DNA from: JAFGIG01 sp964397545
GTDB taxonomy: Bacteria > SDB-A
DNA: 64,000 nt
Assembly (NCBI GenBank): GCA_964397545.1
Contig: CAYNIW010000008.1
Span: 14,642 to 78,641 of the forward strand
Direction: 5' to 3'
Each line of letters starts with the position of its first letter. The first letter of the stretch is position 1. Below are positions 15,988-24,280 of this stretch, piece by piece. The notes beneath the pieces were generated by a model. That model was not told the DNA's origin. It did not search any database and saw only the letters and a list, made by a program, of their open reading frames with translations. The position numbers and the translations under genes are program-made.

Positions 15988-17110
15988 GAAAGTCAGAGTT
16001 GGTATCATAGGAGTAGGCAATTGCGCTTCTTCTTTGGTTCAGGGCGTATATTATTACAGAAACGCCCGGGAGAAAGATTCGATTCCAGGTATCATGCACG
16101 TCAATCTCGGCGGATATCATATCCGCGACGTGGAGTTTTCCTGTGCGTTCGACGTTGTTGAAGGAAAAGTCGGGAAAGACCTCTCTCAAGCCATTTTCGC
16201 CTTCCCGAACAACACATTTAAGTTTACCGATGTTCCAAATCTCGGCGTTAAAGTTCACAGAGGCATGACTCATGACGGTATAGGAAAATATCTCAAGGAT
16301 ATGGTTAAAAAAGCCCCGGGCCCTTCCGACGACGTTCAGAAAATAATCAAAGACACGGGGACGGATGTTGTAATAAACTACCTGCCTGTAGGCTCTGAAG
16401 AAGCCACTAAATGGTATGTGGAGCAAATACTCGCCGCGGGGGCGGGAATGGTCAACGCGATACCGGTATTCATAGCCACCTCAGAGTATTGGTCAAAAAG
16501 ATTCATAGAAGCGGGACAGCCGATAATAGGCGACGACATAAAGAGCCAGGTTGGAGCGACCATTACACACAGAGTCCTCACTCAGCTGTTCATCGACAGA
16601 GCCGTTAAGCTCGAAAAGACCTACCAGCTCAATGTCGGGGGCAATACCGACTTTCTGAATATGCTCGAGAGGGAGAGGCTCGAATCCAAAAAAATCTCCA
16701 AAACGCAAGCCGTCACTTCTCTCCTGCCTTTCAAGATGAACGAAGAAGACATTCATATTGGCCCTTCGGACTATATTCCATGGCTCAAAGACAGGAAATG
16801 GTGCTACATAAGAATGGAGGGTAAAACTTTCGGTGATGTCCCCTTGAACCTCGAAGCCAAACTTGAGGTATGGGACTCTCCGAATTCGGCCGGTGTCATC
16901 ATAGACGCCGTGAGATGCATCAAACTCGCCAAAGACAACAACATTTCAGGTCCTCTTACCGAACCCGCTTCCTATTTCATGAAATCCCCTCCGAAACAGT
17001 ATCCAGACAGTATTTGCAGAGACAAAACCGAGGATTTCATAAGAAAACTTTCATCTAAAACACCCAAAGAGAAAAAACCGGAAAAACACACAGGTAAAAG
17101 TAAAAAGTAA
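15977..17110 (+). CDS. ino1: myo-Inositol-1-phosphate synthase
   Basis: This 377-residue NAD-dependent isomerase converts glucose 6-phosphate to L-myo-inositol 1-phosphate. The N-terminal Rossmann motif is GIIGVGNCASS (residues 9-19). Later motifs include PVGSEEA, DDIKSQVGATITHRVL and NVGGNTDFLNM, and the length fits the prokaryotic type. The Lys-rich tail (GKSKK) is not part of the usual core. ATG 15977 follows AGGAGGT at 6 bases; the longer open frame from 15896 lies inside the transferase gene. The pairing points to inositol phospholipid or inositol-derived solute synthesis. Confidence 0.95.
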   Translation: MADKKVRVGIIGVGNCASSLVQGVYYYRNAREKDSIPGIMHVNLGGYHIRDVEFSCAFDVVEGKVGKDLSQAIFAFPNNTFKFTDVPNLGVKVHRGMTHDGIGKYLKDMVKKAPGPSDDVQKIIKDTGTDVVINYLPVGSEEATKWYVEQILAAGAGMVNAIPVFIATSEYWSKRFIEAGQPIIGDDIKSQVGATITHRVLTQLFIDRAVKLEKTYQLNVGGNTDFLNMLERERLESKKISKTQAVTSLLPFKMNEEDIHIGPSDYIPWLKDRKWCYIRMEGKTFGDVPLNLEAKLEVWDSPNSAGVIIDAVRCIKLAKDNNISGPLTEPASYFMKSPPKQYPDSICRDKTEDFIRKLSSKTPKEKKPEKHTGKSKK

Positions 17111-17117
17111 AAAGCAT

Positions 17118-17732
17118 ATGCCTCTTTTCATATCCTTTGAGGGCGTCGAAGGCAGTGGTAAAACGACGCAGATAGAACTCCTAAAAGCATATCTGACAGA
17201 AAAAAACAGGGCTTTTACCGTTACATTCGAGCCGGGAGGGACTGAAGTAGGAAAAAAAATCCGCGATATCCTGCTTCAGAACAAATTAAACATATCGGCA
17301 TACACAGAGCTTTTTCTATATCTTGCCAGCAGAGTCGAAAACACAGAAAACATTATCATTCCTTCACTCGAATCGAACAAGATAGTTATATCCGACAGAT
17401 ACGCGGATTCAACCATTGCATATCAAGTGTTCGGAAGGGGACTCCCTGAAACTCTCGTAAATGAACTCAACACTATAGCAACAAGCGGAATTAATCCGAA
17501 CATCACTTTCCTTCTCGATTTCGAACCTGAATGCGGTCTGGAGAGGAAGGGCTTTAAAAAAGACAGGATAGAAAAAGAAAACATCGAATTTCACATCCGC
17601 GTCCGCGGAGGATACAGAACTCTGGCGAGGAAACACCCTGACAGAATAATTTTGTTAGACGCCAAGCTCTCGCAGGATGAAATACACCGTATGATAGCGG
17701 ACAGAGTTCAAAAACATCTTGACAATATATAA
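17118..17732 (+). CDS. tmk: Thymidylate kinase
   Basis: A 204-residue dTMP kinase. The P-loop is FEGVEGSGKTTQ (residues 7-18), the dTMP-binding region is EPGGTEVGKKIRDILL, and the DRYADSTIAYQ motif carries the conserved DR. The lid region is short. It makes dTDP for DNA synthesis, downstream of ThyX (33.5 kb). It lies 7 bp after ino1 in the same operon. One small difference from many homologues is RVEN in place of the usual RAQH motif near residue 76. Confidence 0.95.
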   Translation: MPLFISFEGVEGSGKTTQIELLKAYLTEKNRAFTVTFEPGGTEVGKKIRDILLQNKLNISAYTELFLYLASRVENTENIIIPSLESNKIVISDRYADSTIAYQVFGRGLPETLVNELNTIATSGINPNITFLLDFEPECGLERKGFKKDRIEKENIEFHIRVRGGYRTLARKHPDRIILLDAKLSQDEIHRMIADRVQKHLDNI

Positions 17733-17767
17733 ATATGAATAAAACAGAAAATTCAAGGGGGATCCGC

Positions 17768-19399
17768 ATGTCTAAAAGACAATTGTTCCTTATTATCTTT
17801 CTGAGTTCATTCCTCAGTTCAATATTCGGAGCTTCACTTTGCCTTTTCGCCAAAAGCACGAATTATCCTCCCCGGACAATCCGTGAAGAACTCGAATTTT
17901 TCTCGCAGTCGCTCGACATTATAATGTCCAACTACGTCACGGACATTGAAGTCGGCGAGCTTATCGAATCGTCTGTAAAAGGCATGCTCGAAAGGCTCGA
18001 TCCATACAGCGTTTACTTCGATTCAGTCGAGTTCGCGAGAATGCAGGAAAACACATCAGGAAATTTCGGCGGGCTCGGGATTGAAATAGGTATAAGAGGA
18101 ACTGTTCTCACGGTGATTGCTCCCATGGACAACACACCCGCTGAGAGAGCGGGTCTTGTAGCCGGCGATCAAATCCTCGAAATTGACGGAGAATCCACGC
18201 AGGATATCACCACTGAAGAGGCGGTGAACAAACTCCGGGGTGTTCCTGGCACACAGGTAAAAATCAGAATATTGCACCCGGGTCAGTCCGAGCCGGTGGA
18301 TATCACTATTACAAGGGAAATAATACATCTCAAATCTGTTCCTTACGCCGAAATAATCCCTGGCACGGATATCGGCTACATACGCCTTTCAAGTTTTTAT
18401 TCCGACGCCGGCAGAGAAATGTATGACGCCGTCAAAACTCTTTCGGAAAACGGCGCGAAAAAATTCATCCTCGACCTCCGCGGCAACCCCGGAGGGCTTC
18501 TGAGAGAGGCTATAGATATCTCGAACATATTCCTTCCCAAGGGTTCAACGATTGTTTCGACAAACGGAAGGGCAGGGAGAAACAGGTTCTTCTCTGAAAG
18601 GGAACCGCTGTCGCCGTCGAGTCCCTTGATAATTCTCGTGAATTTCAGCAGTGCTTCGGCTTCCGAGATAATCGGCGGCGCTATTCAGGATCACGACAGA
18701 GGATTAATAATGGGCTCCAGAACATACGGCAAGGGGTCTGTCCAGAGTATTTTCCCGCTATACAGAGGATCGAGGGGAGCCATTAAGCTGACTACCAGCA
18801 GATACTATACACCTTCCGGCAGGCTTATAGACGCAGGGCATTCCAGGACAAAAAGCCAAATCGAAAACAACATCTCTCTTGCCGATTCAGGCCCTTACGT
18901 CACAGTGGGTCCTCTTCGCAGGAATGTCTGGGGCGGAGGCGGAATATATCCGGATTTTCTGTTTTACTCATCATTGCTTTCAGAGGAAGAACTGAGCCTT
19001 ATCAGAATGGGCATTTACTTTACTTTCGCCACTGAATTCGCACTTGAAAACACCTCTGTTTCAAGAGATTTCGAACTATCCCGGTCTGATTTGGATAGAT
19101 TTTTTTCTCTTGCGGCAGATTCGGGTATATATATAGATGAATCAACTCCCGAAGAAATCAGAAAAAACATAATATCCCAGCTCAGAATAACAATAGCCAC
19201 TTCTTCATTCGGCGCTGACGGCAGGTATTACGAATCACTCAAGTCCGATGAAGCCGTTGAAGTAGCCGTAAAACTGCTCAAAGAAACCGGCTCTATGAGG
19301 GATATTTTCACGGTCGCGCAAAACCGTCTGGAATGGCAGAGAATAGACGAACGGGCGCTCGCTTACGAAGACAGCATCCGATCGATTATCGATGAATGA
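17768..19399 (+). CDS. S41-family C-terminal processing protease (CtpA/Prc type)
   Basis: This protein of 543 residues has an N-terminal membrane anchor or signal (LFLIIFLSSFLSSIFGASL). A PDZ domain (GGLGIEIGIRGTVLTVI to VKIRILHPG) and the S41 catalytic domain follow. The catalytic Ser lies in SSASASEIIG and the Lys in TYGKGSVQ. Such enzymes cut the C-termini of exported proteins in the periplasm. After the protease domain a 150-residue tail (from about residue 390) of helical character follows, longer than in minimal CtpA. The start at ATG 17768 has AAGGGGG upstream; ATG 17735 has none. It overlaps the next gene by 8 bp. Confidence 0.93.
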   Translation: MSKRQLFLIIFLSSFLSSIFGASLCLFAKSTNYPPRTIREELEFFSQSLDIIMSNYVTDIEVGELIESSVKGMLERLDPYSVYFDSVEFARMQENTSGNFGGLGIEIGIRGTVLTVIAPMDNTPAERAGLVAGDQILEIDGESTQDITTEEAVNKLRGVPGTQVKIRILHPGQSEPVDITITREIIHLKSVPYAEIIPGTDIGYIRLSSFYSDAGREMYDAVKTLSENGAKKFILDLRGNPGGLLREAIDISNIFLPKGSTIVSTNGRAGRNRFFSEREPLSPSSPLIILVNFSSASASEIIGGAIQDHDRGLIMGSRTYGKGSVQSIFPLYRGSRGAIKLTTSRYYTPSGRLIDAGHSRTKSQIENNISLADSGPYVTVGPLRRNVWGGGGIYPDFLFYSSLLSEEELSLIRMGIYFTFATEFALENTSVSRDFELSRSDLDRFFSLAADSGIYIDESTPEEIRKNIISQLRITIATSSFGADGRYYESLKSDEAVEVAVKLLKETGSMRDIFTVAQNRLEWQRIDERALAYEDSIRSIIDE

Positions 19400-20297
19400 T
19401 ATACTCGCTGTAGGGTCTGTCGCTTTAGACACAATCGAAAATCCAACCGGCAGGATAGACAACACTCCGGGCGGGTCATTGTCTTATTTTGCCTGCGCCG
19501 CCGCCTTATTCAAAAAAGTAATCCCCCTTTGCGCTGTCGGCACCGATTTTCCGCCTTTTTCAGAGGCATGGGGAACTGACAGAAAATTCGACACTTCAAA
19601 TTTATCGGTCGAGGAAGGTCGAACTTTCCGTTGGGGGGGAAAATATTCAGAAGACCTTGATTTCAGACAGACCCTTTTTACCGAACTGGGTGTGTTTGAA
19701 AATTTTGAACCCGTCCTCAAAGGCAGGGCAAAAAACGCCGGCTTTGTTTTTTTAGGCAACATTTCACCTCATCTGCAGTTGTCGGTCATCGAACAGTCGA
19801 GAAAAGATTCATTCAAAGCTCTCGACACTATGAATTACTGGATAGACGGTTTCTACGAACCTCTTATAGAGGCTATTTCGAAAGTGGATCTGCTTTTCAT
19901 CAACGATCAGGAACTTCTGCATATCACGGGCAGGAAAACAGAGACGTCTTCAATACTCGATATTTTCAAACTCGGGCTCCGTTATCTTGTCCTGAAAAAA
20001 GGTAAAAACGGCGCATTCGTCTTTTCAAGAGACAGATACAGCTTTACCGGAATTTACAAAGATACAGCCGTCATAGACACGACAGGAGCGGGAGACTCTT
20101 TCGCGGGCGGCGTCATAGGACATCTCGCTTCAACCGCAGGCCCCGCGAAGCCCCGCGTCGGATGGAAAGAAGTGAGGAATTCCCTTGTTTATGGAGCAGC
20201 CGCAGCTTCATACGCTGTCGAAGGTTTCGGCCTTACTTCTCTTCTAAGGGCTTCAAAAAAAGACATTGAAAAAAGAGCTTCGGAGATTCCCGTTTGA
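19392..20297 (+). CDS. PfkB-family sugar kinase
   Basis: A 301-residue ribokinase-fold enzyme. The C-terminal PfkB signature is clear: DTTGAGDSFAGG, where the Asp is the catalytic base and GAGD forms the anion hole. The N-terminal part has GSVALDTIENP and TPGGSLSYFACAAA, which fit the substrate-binding region. The middle contains INDQELLHITG and VLKKGKNGAFVF, typical of the family. The substrate cannot be read from the sequence; adenosine- or sugar-kinase-like members have similar N-termini. It overlaps ctp by 8 bp and the next gene by 4 bp. Confidence 0.9.
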   Translation: MNDILAVGSVALDTIENPTGRIDNTPGGSLSYFACAAALFKKVIPLCAVGTDFPPFSEAWGTDRKFDTSNLSVEEGRTFRWGGKYSEDLDFRQTLFTELGVFENFEPVLKGRAKNAGFVFLGNISPHLQLSVIEQSRKDSFKALDTMNYWIDGFYEPLIEAISKVDLLFINDQELLHITGRKTETSSILDIFKLGLRYLVLKKGKNGAFVFSRDRYSFTGIYKDTAVIDTTGAGDSFAGGVIGHLASTAGPAKPRVGWKEVRNSLVYGAAAASYAVEGFGLTSLLRASKKDIEKRASEIPV

Positions 20298-20707
20298 AAT
20301 ACCCTCGTGAGTTTTCACTCTTTTTGAGGCTTACGGGCATCGTTTTTCTCGTTTTTTTTCTATGCTCCGAAACATTCGGTTTAAGCCAGCAGGTAAAGCA
20401 CAGGCTGATGAGAACCGGTGCTCTTTCAATTTCCATAGTATTTTGGCGCTACTTTGAAGAATTCAAAAAAAAAGAAGAAAACGCTCTGCCTCTTTTGTTT
20501 TTCATATTTCTTTTCGCCGGAATATTCAACGCTTTTTTTCCTTTGATCAGAATGACCTCCGCTCAGGCGTCTTTTTTTCTTGCAGTGTTCCTCTTGACGG
20601 CTTGCGCTAAGCTTGTATTGTCTTATAAATATTCAAACCTGAAAAAACTCCGCGTAATTGCGTATCCTCTTCTCGGTCTTTTTTCTTTTCTCTCTCTGGC
20701 AGGCTGA
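20294..20707 (+). CDS. Small integral membrane protein, unknown function
   Basis: The 137 residues contain four likely membrane segments: near 8-28 (LFLRLTGIVFLVFFLCS), 66-84 (LPLLFFIFLFAGIFNAFF), 92-110 (SFFLAVFLLTACAKLVL) and the C-terminus (LLGLFSFLSLAG). Charged loops (KKKEEN, KYSNLKKLR) suggest an inside-positive topology. The start is TTG 20294 (TTGA overlap with the kinase). It ends one base before rpe. I recognise no family. Confidence 0.72.
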   Translation: MKYPREFSLFLRLTGIVFLVFFLCSETFGLSQQVKHRLMRTGALSISIVFWRYFEEFKKKEENALPLLFFIFLFAGIFNAFFPLIRMTSAQASFFLAVFLLTACAKLVLSYKYSNLKKLRVIAYPLLGLFSFLSLAG

Positions 20708-20708
20708 A

Positions 20709-21341
20709 ATGATTAGAATAGGAGCTTCTTTAATATCTTCCGACCTGATGAACTTAGGCAAAGTCATTAAAAACCTTGAAAGAGCAGGACTGGATTTCAT
20801 TCACTTTGACGTTATGGACGGGCATTTTGTCCCTAATCTGACTTTCGGACCGGAGATGGCGCGCGCAATAAAAAAAACCACGAAACTGCCTCTGGATATT
20901 CATCTGATGACGGATGAACCCCGGAAAACCGCCCAATGGTTTATCGACTGCAGTCCTGAATACCTTTCATGGCACATAGAAACAAAGGCTGATCACTTGG
21001 AGATAATATCATTTTTGAGGGAGAATAAAGTCAAACCGGGCATGGCATTGAATCCTTCTACAGATGTCCAAAAGATAGCACCTTTTCTTGACTCTCTTGA
21101 CTTCGTCCTCCTTATGAGCGTCAATCCCGGTTTCGGCGGGCAGAAATTTATCCCTGAAGTCGCCCAAAAAGCAGTTGAAATTTCAAAAAAGAAAAAAGTC
21201 GAATTATTCATAGACGGAGGCATAAACGACAAAACCGCTCCTGTCGCCGTCAGAGCGGGTATAACGAACCTCATCTCAGGCTCTTATCTTGTTCGATCAC
21301 AGGATTATTCCGAAACTGTGAAAAAACTCAAAAATTCCTAA
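20709..21341 (+). CDS. rpe: Ribulose-phosphate 3-epimerase
   Basis: A 210-residue TIM-barrel epimerase that interconverts ribulose 5-phosphate and xylulose 5-phosphate. Key motifs are GASLISSDLMNLG, HFDVMDGHFVPNLTFGP (His and Asp metal ligands), DIHLMT, LLMSVNPGFGGQKFIPE and FIDGGIN, with GSYLV in the phosphate-binding loop. Length is slightly short of the 220-residue norm but complete. ATG 20709 is chosen; an upstream ATG in frame lies inside the membrane-protein gene. It is the last gene before a 144-bp gap with a weak GCAC/GTGC hairpin followed by T-rich DNA. Confidence 0.96.
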   Translation: MIRIGASLISSDLMNLGKVIKNLERAGLDFIHFDVMDGHFVPNLTFGPEMARAIKKTTKLPLDIHLMTDEPRKTAQWFIDCSPEYLSWHIETKADHLEIISFLRENKVKPGMALNPSTDVQKIAPFLDSLDFVLLMSVNPGFGGQKFIPEVAQKAVEISKKKKVELFIDGGINDKTAPVAVRAGITNLISGSYLVRSQDYSETVKKLKNS

Positions 21342-21447
21342 AATAATAAACTGATTAAGCACTGATTCCGTGCGTTATTTTTTCTTCTCATTTCTTTTCT
21401 GATTTTATAAATAACTTAATTAAGCGTCATATAAAAATGCGATTTAA

Positions 21448-21465
21448 TTGGCATGTTTTATGCTT
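21448..21465 (+). promoter_or_regulatory. Candidate sigma-54-type -24/-12 promoter
   Basis: TTGGCATGTTTTATGCTT carries GG (21450-21451) and GC (21462-21463) with the required 10-base separation, and TTGGCA matches the -24 half well. The start would fall near 21475, just ahead of the lipoprotein Shine-Dalgarno. A CCACT/AGTGG hairpin (21466-21477) overlaps that ribosome site. This is one site found by eye, with no enhancer-binding protein gene nearby. Confidence 0.3.
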
Positions 21466-21485
21466 CCACTTTAGTGGAGGTTAAA

Positions 21486-22250
21486 ATGAAAATATCACAA
21501 AAATTTGTATTCGCTTTCAGCCTTGTCATTATAACAGGATGCTGTAAAAGGCCTTCAATGGTGAGAAACGCGGTAACTGTAACAGGAGACAGGCTTATAA
21601 AATTAACGTGGTCTCCTAATCCGGAGTCTGGAACGGATTTTTACAGAGTTTATAGATGCCTCAGCTCTTCAGGTTATTATGAGCTAATTGCAGAGACGCC
21701 TTTTGAATACTTCAACGACTACGCAGTTTACAACGGAGTGACTTATTTTTACGCTTTATCCGCTGTAAACACCTGCGGAGAAGAAGGCCCTCTCACTGAT
21801 TATCTTATATACGACACTCCCCGCCCTCAGGGATTTTACGCGAGCATCACGGACGTTTCACAGAACCCAGCGACCGCCGGCTGGGATTTTTCATCCTACT
21901 CGCGGTGCGACGCTTCGTCGCAGGTCTGCGACATATACTATGAATATACCGGCTCAACGGGCTACATTGTCTGTTCGGACCTCAGCACAGACATTCAGGA
22001 TATGGGCTGGGCATATTCCTTTGACGACATTTCTTACGCGCCCTCAGGAGGCTGGTCTCCAACCGGAGACGCGGAAGCCATAGTAAATCATATTTACGTA
22101 ATTTGGACAAGAACCGACAATTTCGCAAAAATATATGTCCGTCAGGTGACCCCGACAGAAATCGTATTCGACTGGGCTTATCAGACTGACCCGGGAAACA
22201 GGGAGCTGAGCATCGGCCTGACCGACAATAATTCTGTTGAAATAAAATGA
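21486..22250 (+). CDS. Predicted lipoprotein with fibronectin-III-like domain
   Basis: A 254-residue lipoprotein: MKISQKFVFAFSLVIITGC gives a lipobox (ITGC) with mature Cys near residue 19. The mature N-terminus (RLIKLTWSPNPE, DFYRVYRCLSSSGYYELIAE, GVTYFYALSAVNTCGEEGP) is a clear fibronectin-type-III fold with the W, Y and final YALSA features. The C-terminal 120 residues, rich in aromatic and Cys residues (SRCDASSQVCDIYYEY), form a second domain I do not recognise. ATG 21486 follows GTGGAGG. It overlaps the next gene by 4 bp. Confidence 0.82.
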   Translation: MKISQKFVFAFSLVIITGCCKRPSMVRNAVTVTGDRLIKLTWSPNPESGTDFYRVYRCLSSSGYYELIAETPFEYFNDYAVYNGVTYFYALSAVNTCGEEGPLTDYLIYDTPRPQGFYASITDVSQNPATAGWDFSSYSRCDASSQVCDIYYEYTGSTGYIVCSDLSTDIQDMGWAYSFDDISYAPSGGWSPTGDAEAIVNHIYVIWTRTDNFAKIYVRQVTPTEIVFDWAYQTDPGNRELSIGLTDNNSVEIK

Positions 22251-22570
22251 AAAAAATTATCGCCTTATTTCTCCTGTTCACGTCTTTCCTTCCTCCTCTC
22301 CCGTCTCTCTGTTCTTACAGAGAGACGGGGCTTTCCGTCAGGTCCGGGCCCTCGCCGGTAAACCCTCCGGCACAAATCTCAAATCCCGGATCTCTCAAAG
22401 GAGGGAAAATTTTTTCATCAAACATCCCTCCGTCAGTTATGATTTCAATTATAAACAGTTTTGACTTTTTCTGGGACGAGAACAACGACGGAAGTTCATA
22501 CAGGCCCGTGGTAAGATTTGACACAAGCCGGATTTTTTCCAAATACATTAAAACTAAAACCCGCATCTGA
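22247..22570 (+). CDS. Small exported protein of unknown function
   Basis: This 107-residue protein has a signal peptide (KKIIALFLLFTSFLPPLPSLCS), followed by a Pro/Ser/Gly-rich mature stretch and a Phe/Asp/Asn-rich segment (SFDFFWDENNDG). The end is basic. ATGA overlap with the preceding lipoprotein puts them in one transcript. Inverted arms CTCTCTGT and ACAGAGAG lie inside the gene near 22303-22325 and could form an RNA hairpin. No family is recognised. Confidence 0.6.
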   Translation: MKKIIALFLLFTSFLPPLPSLCSYRETGLSVRSGPSPVNPPAQISNPGSLKGGKIFSSNIPPSVMISIINSFDFFWDENNDGSSYRPVVRFDTSRIFSKYIKTKTRI

Positions 22571-22630
22571 AGAGCTCATCTCTTCAATCTCCCTCTTGTG
22601 AATTTCGCCTGTATTTGCGATAATGTATCC

Positions 22631-23716
22631 ATGAAAAATCCTTTCGATATAATTTTCATGAAGAAAGCCCTGAAAGCGGCGAAGACAAGGGAGGACAAAA
22701 ACCTTCCTAATCCTGCTGTGGCCTGCCTTGTTGTAAAAAAAGACAAAATCATCTCAAAAGCTGTTCACATGGGCTGCGGAAAACCGCACGCGGAAAGAGC
22801 CGCTCTTGAAAAAGCAGGAAGAGAGGCGGCAGGTTCGACTCTTTATGTCAATCTCGAACCGTGCTGTCATTACGGCAGAACTCCGCCGTGCACAGAAATA
22901 ATAATAAAATCAAAAGTAAAAAAAGTGGTTTATGCCCTGCAAGATCCCAACGAGCTGGTCTGCGGAAAAGGCTGTGAAGAATTGAAAAAGGCGGGGATTG
23001 AGGTCCTCTCCGGTGTGTGCGCCGAAGAGGCTTTTGAAATGAATGAAAAATATTTTGTCGCCCGTCTTTATAAAAGGCCTTTTATAAGCCTGAAAGCGGC
23101 TTCCACGGCCGACGGATTCGTCCGTGACAGAAACGGCGTGTCGAAATGGATTACGGGAAACGCCGCAAGGGCATTCGGACGGAAACTCCGGTCAGCCCAT
23201 TCAGCTGTCGCCGTCGGAACGAATACCGTCATCGAGGACAACCCTAATTTGACTTCCGGTCAAAAAAAACATAAAGAACCACTCAGGGTTATCCTCGACA
23301 GACAGGGAAGAATACCTCGCGAAAGCAAAGTTTTTAAGGACGAAAATTACGTTTTGTTCTCTTCGGTCAAAAAGGGGATGCCGAGGACAGAGATTCTTGA
23401 AGGAAAAAAATTCTCCTTTCCGGAAATACTTGACATGCTCTACGGCAAATATTCCGTTTTTTCTCTCCTGGTCGAGGGAGGACCGTCTTTGTTATCGTAT
23501 TTATACAATTCAAATCTTTTTGACAGGATTTATCATTTCACTTCACCTTTTTTTCTCGGCGAAGGCCTGAAAATGATAGATGGGAAGTTCACTTTGGAAA
23601 AACATCCTCTCCTAATCAGAAAGAAGGTTCTTTCTATTGAAGAAGACTTGCTCTCGGTTTACAGTAATTCGGAAAGAAAAATAAAAATCGGAGACAGTGG
23701 TTGTTTACAGGTTTGA
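22631..23716 (+). CDS. ribD: Bifunctional riboflavin deaminase/reductase RibD
   Basis: The 361-residue protein has an N-terminal cytidine-deaminase-like domain. Its zinc site is HAERAALEKAG, with PCCHYGRTPPCTE supplying the two cysteines. A C-terminal reductase domain (SLKAASTADGFV, GTNTVIEDNPNLTSG, LLVEGGPSLL) completes the protein. It performs two steps of riboflavin synthesis. PNPAVAC replaces the usual PNPxVGC, a small change. No RFN (FMN riboswitch) element lies in the 60 bp upstream. An ATG at 22598 is a possible alternative start. It overlaps ribE by 16 bp. Confidence 0.96.
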   Translation: MKNPFDIIFMKKALKAAKTREDKNLPNPAVACLVVKKDKIISKAVHMGCGKPHAERAALEKAGREAAGSTLYVNLEPCCHYGRTPPCTEIIIKSKVKKVVYALQDPNELVCGKGCEELKKAGIEVLSGVCAEEAFEMNEKYFVARLYKRPFISLKAASTADGFVRDRNGVSKWITGNAARAFGRKLRSAHSAVAVGTNTVIEDNPNLTSGQKKHKEPLRVILDRQGRIPRESKVFKDENYVLFSSVKKGMPRTEILEGKKFSFPEILDMLYGKYSVFSLLVEGGPSLLSYLYNSNLFDRIYHFTSPFFLGEGLKMIDGKFTLEKHPLLIRKKVLSIEEDLLSVYSNSERKIKIGDSGCLQV

Positions 23717-24279
23717 TAGAGGAAACCGGCGTGGTGAAAAGTATTTCGGGGAAAGGGACTTTTTGGGATATAACAATCTCCTGTCTTAAAACCCTCGAAG
23801 ACCTCAAAAAAGGCGATTCAGTTTGCGTTGACGGAATGTGCCTGACTGCCGTCGAAAAAGGAACACGCGATTTTAGGGCTCAATTGTCCCTGACTACGGT
23901 CAAAACAACAAAAGCAAAGTATTACAAAACAGGTTCGGTCGTCAACCTCGAAAGAGCTCTCAGGGCGGACGGCCGAATAGGCGGACATTTCGTCCAGGGT
24001 CACGTGGAAGGAATCGGCAAAATCAGAAAATTTCTCCGGTCCAGGGGAAATTCAGCTCTTGAAGTCTCGGTTCCAAAAGAAATCCACGGAAGAATAACTT
24101 CCAAAGGCTATATCGCCATTGACGGAATCAGCTTGACAGTCAACTCTGTTAAAGGATCAACCCTCAGAGTTACCGTGATAGAAGAGACTTTTCAGAGAAC
24201 CAATCTGAAATTCGCCCGTGCAGGCATGCCCGTAAACATTGAAAGCGATTTCATGTCACCCCAAACACGGAGCGTATAA
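23701..24279 (+). CDS. ribE: Riboflavin synthase, alpha subunit
   Basis: This 192-residue protein is made of two tandem lumazine-binding repeats. The N-terminal FTGLIEETGVV is diagnostic, SVCVDGMCLTAV lies in repeat 1, and GHFVQGHVEG bridges to repeat 2, where AIDGISLTVN recurs. It dismutates two lumazine molecules to riboflavin as a trimer. Translation starts at TTG 23701 inside ribD, and the stop is followed one base later by ribBA. Confidence 0.96.
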   Translation: MFTGLIEETGVVKSISGKGTFWDITISCLKTLEDLKKGDSVCVDGMCLTAVEKGTRDFRAQLSLTTVKTTKAKYYKTGSVVNLERALRADGRIGGHFVQGHVEGIGKIRKFLRSRGNSALEVSVPKEIHGRITSKGYIAIDGISLTVNSVKGSTLRVTVIEETFQRTNLKFARAGMPVNIESDFMSPQTRSV

Positions 24280-24280
24280 C

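Noticed and set aside
22571..22630. FMN riboswitch ahead of ribD
   Set aside because: The gap is only 60 bp and contains none of the RFN core motifs.
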